From JAADHX01 sp964569385 (GTDB lineage Bacteria; Actinomycetota; Acidimicrobiia; Acidimicrobiales; Poriferisodalaceae), in the NCBI GenBank assembly GCA_964569385.1, contig CAZMUM010000002.1:1-64000 (forward strand): 64,000 nucleotides of DNA, read 5' to 3'. Positions 58,761-64,000 of this stretch are shown piece after piece (within the stretch, counting starts at the first letter, position 1; each line of letters opens with the position of its first letter). A model generated the notes under the pieces. The model ran no database searches, was not told where the DNA came from, and worked only from the letters and a program-made list of their open reading frames with translations. Made by a program: the position numbers and the translations under genes.

Positions 58761-60185
58761 ATGAACCCACCCGATGCAACTGATCTCGCCGAGCTTGTTC
58801 GATCCGGTGCAGCATCGCCGACTGAACTTGTTGAAGATGCCATCGCCCGAATCAAGACGACTCATGGCGACTTGAACGCGGTTATCCACCCACGGTTCGA
58901 GGCGGCAATCGCCGAGGCTGAGGAGGTTGCAGATGGTCCGTTCAAGGGTGTTCCTTTCGTGGTGAAGGATCTTGGTTGCGTTATTGAGGGAGAACCGCAC
59001 CATCTCGGGTGTGCCGCGCTGAAGGAAGCTCAGATAACTGCTCCGCACGATTCGTTCCTTTATCGGCGGTTCCAGGCGCTTGGCCTCGTTGCTGTTGGCC
59101 GCACGAATACTCCCGAGTTCGGCTCGACAATCACCACCGAACCGTTGGCCTATGGAGCGGCTCACAATCCTTGGAACCTTGGCCACTCGACGGGTGGCTC
59201 TAGCGGTGGGTCTGCGGCAGCGGTCGCGGCCGGTCTGGTACCCATCGCGCACGCAAACGACGGTGGCGGTTCGATCCGAATCCCTGCCAGCGAATGCGGG
59301 TTGGTCGGGTTGAAGCCCACTCGGGGCCGGGTCTCCCAAGGCCCCGATATTGGCGAGGGCTGGGCCGGTTCGACCATCGACGGGGTGGTGACCCGTTCGG
59401 TACGCGATACTGCCACCGCCCTCGATGGCATCAGCGGCCCAGAGCCTGGCGACCCTTACTACGCCGCGCCTCCGGACCGGTCTTATGCGAGCGAGGTTGG
59501 CGTCGACCCCGGCCGCCTTCGCATCGGCATTGCGCCTTCGGTCGCCAACGGGACAACCCATGCCGAGTGTTCAGCGGCTGTCGATGGCGCTGGTTCGCTT
59601 CTTGAGAGCCTTGGCCACGACGTGCGCGTGGCGCAGCCCGTTGCCTTAACCGACGAAGAGTTCTCGCAGCACTTTGTGACCATTCTGGCTGCTTCGGTGG
59701 CGGCTGATTTCGACAGTCTCGTTGGGGTTCTTGGGCGTCCTTTGGAGCCAACCGATGTGGAGCCAGACAACTGGATGTTTGCCGAGATGGGTCGGACGAT
59801 TTCGAGCCAGGTGTATCTCGCCAGTGTGCAGTGGGTCCATGCTTGGAACCGCCAGATGGCCTCATGGTGGGCCAACGATGGTTTCGATATTCTGGTGACG
59901 CCAACGCTCTCGATTCCGCCGCCGCCCCTTGGCTGGTTGAGCGATCCCGAGTTAGGTGGCCAGCGGCTTGGCGAAATCATGCTCTATACGGCCCAGTTCA
60001 ACGTGACTGGTCAGCCTGGGGTGTCGTTGCCGTTGCATCAGACGCCCGACGGGCTGCCCATTGGGGTCCAGTTCGTTGGTCCCTATGGTGCCGAAGACAT
60101 GTTGATCCGGCTCGCATCGCAACTAGAGGTTGCAGCACCTTGGGCCCACAAAACACCGCCACTTTGGGTTGGTCCGACCGGCTAG
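58761..60185 (+). CDS. Amidase (amidase signature family)
   Basis: 474 residues. The Ser-cisSer-Lys triad is visible: K69 in PFVVKDLG and the signature STGGSSGGSAAAVAAG near residues 150-165 with the cis-serine and nucleophile. The C-terminal NVTGQPGVSLPLHQTPDGLPIGVQFVG is typical. The family hydrolyses amides of aromatic or aliphatic acids, aryl-acylamides or peptides. A GatA role is unlikely because GatB and GatC are absent. ATG 58761 is taken as start; upstream in-frame codons to 58707 are not conserved-looking. Confidence 0.9.
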   Translation: MNPPDATDLAELVRSGAASPTELVEDAIARIKTTHGDLNAVIHPRFEAAIAEAEEVADGPFKGVPFVVKDLGCVIEGEPHHLGCAALKEAQITAPHDSFLYRRFQALGLVAVGRTNTPEFGSTITTEPLAYGAAHNPWNLGHSTGGSSGGSAAAVAAGLVPIAHANDGGGSIRIPASECGLVGLKPTRGRVSQGPDIGEGWAGSTIDGVVTRSVRDTATALDGISGPEPGDPYYAAPPDRSYASEVGVDPGRLRIGIAPSVANGTTHAECSAAVDGAGSLLESLGHDVRVAQPVALTDEEFSQHFVTILAASVAADFDSLVGVLGRPLEPTDVEPDNWMFAEMGRTISSQVYLASVQWVHAWNRQMASWWANDGFDILVTPTLSIPPPPLGWLSDPELGGQRLGEIMLYTAQFNVTGQPGVSLPLHQTPDGLPIGVQFVGPYGAEDMLIRLASQLEVAAPWAHKTPPLWVGPTG

Positions 60186-60561
60186 ATTTCTCGCCCGTTC
60201 AAGCTGGACCAAGGTTTCGTCGTCTGGACGCGTCAGCGGTTGCGCGAAGACCACGCAACGTGCGCTCGATCCAAGCCCGGCTACGCACTGTGGTCGGGCA
60301 GAGATCAGGTCCACGTGACCCGGTGTGAAGCCGAAAGAGCATCATCAGCAACTGCGGATCAGACGGAAAATCTCGACATGCAACCGCTAGTCCGAAGGAT
60401 TGTCCCTAGTCCATCCGGATCAATGCCAGGTCGTGCGTACGCACGAGTTTAGTGAAGGGGTGGGACCGTCAACTTAGGTCTCAATCAGCACTTACGGTGA
60501 CCAATCGGACCAATTTTCGCAGTTCTGGCCACTTAACCGGTGCAACCGCGGAACCGCGGGG
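60186..60561. other. 376-bp gene-free gap between convergent genes
   Basis: No credible gene. It contains a 16-bp perfect palindrome at 60431, a GTTGCG/CGCAAC pair near 60238-60260, and a tandem AACCGCGG repeat just after 60540. Confidence 0.55.
60431..60446. repeat. 16-bp perfect palindrome
   Basis: TCGTGCGT followed directly by its reverse complement ACGCACGA. It lies in the gap between the amidase and VOC gene ends, away from any start codon, so a terminator or architectural site is more likely than an operator. Confidence 0.4.
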
Positions 60562-61287
60562 CTATCGCGGGGTCAATACGTAGAACTCGTTGTCCTCTGG
60601 ATCGGCTAACACGACCCAAGAGACCTCACCTTGGCCGATATCGACTCGCCTGGCGCCTGCCGAAATGAGGCGCTCGACTTCTCGGCCTTGGTCGCTGTCA
60701 GCAACCGGGGCGACATCGAGGTGGAGACGACCCTTGTCCGTCTTGACGGCAGTAATGGGTGGGCCGAAGGTGATGAAAGGCCCGCGTCCATCGGGAGCGC
60801 GGATTGCCGTATCGCCATCTTCGTCGTGAACAATTGGCCACCCGGTGGCTTCGCTCCAGAAGTAGCCGACCGCGGGATGTGCAGGCTCGAACACGATGGT
60901 GCCGAGCAGGCCGGTGGTTGCGAGAAACTCACCCCGCACCACTATGCAGAACTCGTTGCCCTCGGGGTCGGCCATGACTAGATGATCAACGTCGTCGGGT
61001 TGGCCTATGTCGACGTGCCGCGCACCCAGTGCCACGCGTCGAACCTTCATCTCCTCTTGATGCATCGGCGACTCGCTAACGAGGTCGAGGTGAATCCGGT
61101 TCTTGCCGCGCTTCGGCTCGGACACGGGCAGGAACACCATGCCGAACGGTGTTCCGTCGGTCGGATCCAAGGCCACCTCGTGTGGCGCTTCGTCAGAGAC
61201 TTGCCAGTGCAGAGCAGCAGCCCAGAATTGAGCCAGGCGCAACGGGTCGGTCGCGTCGAAACACAGCGTGGTCAGACGGGTGTCCAT
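60562..61287 (-). CDS. Two-domain VOC (glyoxalase-like) protein
   Basis: 241 residues made of two similar glyoxalase-like halves: LTTLCFDATDPLRLAQFWAAAL, then RIHLDLVSE, and a second half with TIVFEPAHPAVGYFWSEATGWP and RLHLDVAPVAD. Each half ends in a DPEGNEFCI- or DPEDNEFYVL-type strand, and the metal ligands H and E are in place. Proteins of this kind (Glyoxalase_6) act as dioxygenases, isomerases or resistance proteins; no specific role can be given. It lies 3 bp before the end of a membrane protein gene on the same strand. Confidence 0.85.
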   Translation of the reverse strand: MDTRLTTLCFDATDPLRLAQFWAAALHWQVSDEAPHEVALDPTDGTPFGMVFLPVSEPKRGKNRIHLDLVSESPMHQEEMKVRRVALGARHVDIGQPDDVDHLVMADPEGNEFCIVVRGEFLATTGLLGTIVFEPAHPAVGYFWSEATGWPIVHDEDGDTAIRAPDGRGPFITFGPPITAVKTDKGRLHLDVAPVADSDQGREVERLISAGARRVDIGQGEVSWVVLADPEDNEFYVLTPR

Positions 61288-61290
61288 CAG

Positions 61291-61743
61291 TCAGCAGCCC
61301 GCTTCCGGAGTTCGCCGAACAGCTGTGGCTGTGGCCAATGACAGGGTCAGACAGAGCGGCGAGTAGATCTTGCGATCGAGTCTGACAAATCGAGGTGAAT
61401 CACTCCCCGGCGAAAGAAGGTCGGTGCGACCGGCGAGACCAAACGCGCCGCGGATAGCCAAGATACCGGCGACTACCATGCGGCCTAGACGACGGAACCC
61501 GGGCGGGCCTACGGCGACGTCGACAGCCAAACCGCTGGCGACCACAAGTAGGCCTGCCACGGCATTGCACGCCATTGGCGGGGGCACTTCGGACCCGCCA
61601 ATCGCAGCATCGGCAAGCTCGTCGCGCGAACCAAACGGAAACGACGAACCGCGCCCCCAAGCAGCGTGAACAGCACCGATACCAGCAAGGCCGAGCGCCG
61701 CGGCGTAACCAGAAGGTCGAACTCTTACTGTGTCAAGTTGCAC
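61291..61743 (-). CDS. DUF3995-like small membrane protein
   Basis: 150 residues with about four hydrophobic segments: YAAALGLAGIGAVHAAWGRG at the start, AVAGLLVVASGLAVDVAV, GRMVVAGILAIRGAFGLAG and a C-terminal segment after KIYSPLCLTLSLATA. The first segment with HAAWGRGSSFPF is the DUF3995 hallmark. No function is known for the family. It lies directly upstream of the VOC protein gene and is probably co-transcribed with it. Confidence 0.78.
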   Translation of the reverse strand: MQLDTVRVRPSGYAAALGLAGIGAVHAAWGRGSSFPFGSRDELADAAIGGSEVPPPMACNAVAGLLVVASGLAVDVAVGPPGFRRLGRMVVAGILAIRGAFGLAGRTDLLSPGSDSPRFVRLDRKIYSPLCLTLSLATATAVRRTPEAGC

Positions 61744-61917
61744 CGATCACCCCGTTTTCTGCACCTGGCTCGTATAGCCAAGCTGAGTCCCCAGGATACG
61801 GCAGTAGACCATCGCGGCGATCCGAGAACAACCCAATTGGATCAACCTCGGCATAGCGCTCTGTAAGCGGTCGTCAGTTGTGGTGCATATAGTGGGTGGA
61901 CACGATCTGGGGGACCG

Positions 61918-63516
61918 ATGGTCGAATCTACGAGCGCACATACGGATACCTTCGTCATCGACCGGCTCCCATCGCCGGATCAGTGGCCCCAAATTCTCGA
62001 CGGCCACCCCGACTATCAGTACCCCGCCCGATTGAATGCTGCGGTCGCGTTGCTCGATGAAGCCATCGAACGGGGCTGGGGCCGCCGACCGTGTGTGTCT
62101 GGTTCTGGGTTCGCTTGGACATATGACGAACTGGGCGAGTTGTCCAACCGCATCGCTAATCTCCTCGTCGACGAGTACAACATCGAGCCAGGCAATCGAG
62201 TGTTGTTACGGGGACCGAACACTCCTTGGATGGTTGCGGCGTGGTTCGCGGTGCTCAAGGTTGGGGCTGTGGCCGTTGCCACCATGCCTCTTTTGCGAGC
62301 CGGTGAGTTGAAGAAGATTCAGGCCAAGAGCCAAACATCGCTCGTCTTGTGCGATGAGGGTCTACGAGAAGAACTTGAGCTAGCCGACCTTGATCTACCG
62401 GTGGTGTACTGGGGTGGTCCAGATTCCGATGTGTGGAAGTCGCTCATCGAGCGCTCCGACCAGTTCGACGCCGTCGACACCGCGGCCGACGACCCGGCCC
62501 TGCTTGGCTTTACGTCGGGAACTACCGGAACGCCCAAGGCGGCGGTCCATTTTCATCGCGACCTGTTGATCATTGCCGACTCGTTCCAACCGATTCTTAA
62601 GGCCCAAGCCGACGACATCTTCTGTGGGAGTCCGCCGCTGGCGTTCACCTTTGGGCTCGGCGGGCTTGTCGTGTTCCCGATGCGTGTCGGCGCCTCAACT
62701 GTCCTGTGCGACAAGCCTGGGATAGAGGTCCTCACTGATGCCATTGCGCGCAACAAAGCCACGGTTTGTTTCACGGCCCCGACTGCGTACAGAGCCATGC
62801 TCGAGGTCGATGGCTGCGATCTGTCGTCGCTGCGTCGGTGTGTGTCGGCCGGCGAAACACTGCCGGTTGCCACCTATGAAGCCTTCCGTGTCGCGACTGG
62901 GCTCAAGCTCATCGACGGCCTTGGTTCAACTGAGTTGCTCCACATCTTCATCGCCTCTGCAGATGACGGCATAAAGCCAGGGGCCACCGGCAAACCCCTC
63001 CCCGGCTGGGAAGCCAGGATCGTCGACGACGACGGCAACCCGGTGGCTGACGGAACCGTCGGCCAGTTGGCGGTGCGTGGTCCGATCGGCTGTCGATATC
63101 TCGACGACGAGCGCCAATCCGAATATGTCCGCGACGGTTGGAACTTCACCGGCGATGCCTACATCAGAGACGCCGATGGCTTCTTCGCCTACCAAGCTCG
63201 CACCGACGACATGATCATCACCGCCGGCTACAACGTCGCGGCACCAGAAGTAGAACAAGCGCTGCTGAGTCATCCGTCGGTGGCCGAGGCCGGGGTCATC
63301 GGCGTGGCCGACGACAAGAGAGGCACGGTGGTGAAGGCTTACGTTTCGTTGCGCGACCCATCCGCAGCATCGGACGCTCACGCCGCGGCGCTGAAAGACC
63401 ACGTGAAGGCGACTATCGCTCCCTACAAGTATCCGCGTCTCGTCGAATTTGTCGATGGGCCGCTGCCAAAGACCCAAACCGGGAAACTTCGACGTCAGGC
63501 CCTTCGGGAGATCTGA
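61918..63516 (+). CDS. Benzoate-CoA ligase-like AMP-forming acyl-CoA synthetase
   Basis: 532 residues. The adenylation motif is FTSGTTGTPKAAVHFHRD near residue 200, followed by GLGSTELLHIF and TDDMIITAGYNVAAPEVEQALL. The C-terminal catalytic lysine is in PKTQTGKLRRQAL. The motif AVHFHRD and the overall length fit benzoate- or 2-aminobenzoate-CoA ligases. It activates an aromatic acid with ATP and CoA. It starts after GGGGACCG. A PaaX-like regulator gene begins 1 bp after its stop. Confidence 0.85.
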   Translation: MVESTSAHTDTFVIDRLPSPDQWPQILDGHPDYQYPARLNAAVALLDEAIERGWGRRPCVSGSGFAWTYDELGELSNRIANLLVDEYNIEPGNRVLLRGPNTPWMVAAWFAVLKVGAVAVATMPLLRAGELKKIQAKSQTSLVLCDEGLREELELADLDLPVVYWGGPDSDVWKSLIERSDQFDAVDTAADDPALLGFTSGTTGTPKAAVHFHRDLLIIADSFQPILKAQADDIFCGSPPLAFTFGLGGLVVFPMRVGASTVLCDKPGIEVLTDAIARNKATVCFTAPTAYRAMLEVDGCDLSSLRRCVSAGETLPVATYEAFRVATGLKLIDGLGSTELLHIFIASADDGIKPGATGKPLPGWEARIVDDDGNPVADGTVGQLAVRGPIGCRYLDDERQSEYVRDGWNFTGDAYIRDADGFFAYQARTDDMIITAGYNVAAPEVEQALLSHPSVAEAGVIGVADDKRGTVVKAYVSLRDPSAASDAHAAALKDHVKATIAPYKYPRLVEFVDGPLPKTQTGKLRRQALREI

Positions 63517-63517
63517 C

Positions 63518-64000
63518 GTGCCGAACCCAGCGACCGCGATGCAGCCGAAGGACCGAATTCTCGACGTCTACGGCGTGTTCGTGCGCGACGGACACCGGTG
63601 GCTGGCGATCGCAGACCTGATCGCACTGTTGGCCGAACTGAGGGTCGACGAACAAGCTGTCCGATCGGCTGCTTCGCGAATGAAACGACAAGAACTGCTG
63701 GTCTCGTCTGTTAGAGACGGCGCCAGCGGTTACGAATTGAGTCGACGAGCCGCCGAAGTGCTCGTCGATGGCGACGAGAGGATCTTTCGAGCGCCATCAA
63801 ACCCTGAGGGCCCGGCCTGGTTGATTGCGGTTTTTTCGGTACCCGAAAGCGAACGCAAACGGCGCTATCTCATCAGATCGCGGCTGCAACAACTTGGCTT
63901 TGGCCAAACCTCGGCCGGTGTGATGATCGCTCCGGCGCAGCTACGGACCGAGGCCGAAAGAATGCTCACTCGGGCCGATCTGCACAAGTACGTGTCGCTG
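63518..64000 (+). CDS. PaaX-family transcriptional regulator (3' cut by window)
   Basis: The frame opens at GTG 63518 and runs off the window without a stop, giving 161 residues. An N-terminal winged helix (LIALLAELRVDEQAVRSAAS, RMKRQELL) is followed by the PaaX middle domain (AWLIAVFSVPESERKRRYLIRSRLQQLGFGQTSAGVMIAP). PaaX is the phenylacetyl-CoA-responsive repressor of phenylacetate degradation. Here, next to a benzoate-CoA-ligase-like gene, it may sense an aromatic acyl-CoA; this is inferred. Its position one base after the ligase implies co-transcription. Confidence 0.85.
   Translation, partial: MPNPATAMQPKDRILDVYGVFVRDGHRWLAIADLIALLAELRVDEQAVRSAASRMKRQELLVSSVRDGASGYELSRRAAEVLVDGDERIFRAPSNPEGPAWLIAVFSVPESERKRRYLIRSRLQQLGFGQTSAGVMIAPAQLRTEAERMLTRADLHKYVSL

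Overview
The window reads as a chromosomal segment of a moderately high-GC actinomycete. Lipoproteins with an AAC-GD lipobox followed by T/A/P/E-rich linkers, an IdeR/DtxR-like iron box, a PPOX/F420-type flavoprotein and a PaaX regulator suggest an uncultured Acidimicrobiia-like lineage. That placement is an inference from style, not from a marker gene. No rRNA, tRNA, CRISPR array, transposase or phage gene was seen.

Layout. 1-5.3 kb: a type I restriction-modification locus (hsdM 3' part, hsdS, hsdR), with an extra AlbA_2/Schlafen-like domain fused to the HsdR C-terminus. 5.3-6.8 kb: a convergent AlbA_2 + HATPase regulator-like gene bracketed by two related inverted repeats. 6.9-14.6 kb: a molybdenum hydroxylase (FAD subunit plus fused 2Fe-2S/Moco subunit), a 6-hydroxynicotinate-reductase-like Fe-S protein, a UPF0280 protein and a MarR regulator in one overlapping operon, followed by an amino-acid-synthesis family protein and a nicotinamidase. 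Together they look like a pyridine (nicotinate-type) catabolic locus. 14.6-19.9 kb: an azoR-hxlR-dinB operon with an operator-like palindrome, a VapBC-type pair, an EamA exporter, a PfpI-family enzyme and an MFS transporter.

20.1-27.4 kb: an apparently complete 4-hydroxybenzoate/protocatechuate 4,5-cleavage pathway (PobA, LigAB, LigC, LigI, LigU, LigJ, LigK) yielding pyruvate and oxaloacetate. 27.5-30.2 kb: an iron importer (lipoprotein and two-domain permease, no ATPase) behind an IdeR-like box. 30.4-34 kb: a PhnD-like protein, a TPR protein and a nucleoside hydrolase. 34.2-39.1 kb: a BMP-type nucleoside ABC importer with a perfect 17-bp palindrome upstream and a strong intergenic stem-loop.

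39.1-42.5 kb is the most unusual stretch. A tandem duplication (ATPase 3' end, HTH regulator, thiamine-binding protein, aldo/keto reductase 5' end) has decayed differently in its two copies. It now surrounds a roughly 1.1-kb insert with two small secreted or anchored proteins of unknown family. 42.9-46 kb: a PLP dehydratase, an SDR, a P1 peptidase and an M20 peptidase. 46-52.5 kb: an oligopeptide ABC importer co-oriented with the M20 peptidase. 52.6-61.7 kb: a methyltransferase, a PPOX protein, gamma-glutamyltransferase, a P450 with a 34-bp tandem repeat at its 3' end, a class V aminotransferase, an alpha/beta hydrolase, an amidase, a VOC protein and a DUF3995-like membrane protein. 61.9-64 kb: a benzoate-CoA-ligase-like enzyme and a PaaX-family regulator cut by the window end. 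Overall the segment is devoted to aromatic and heteroaromatic catabolism and to scavenging peptides, nucleosides and iron.
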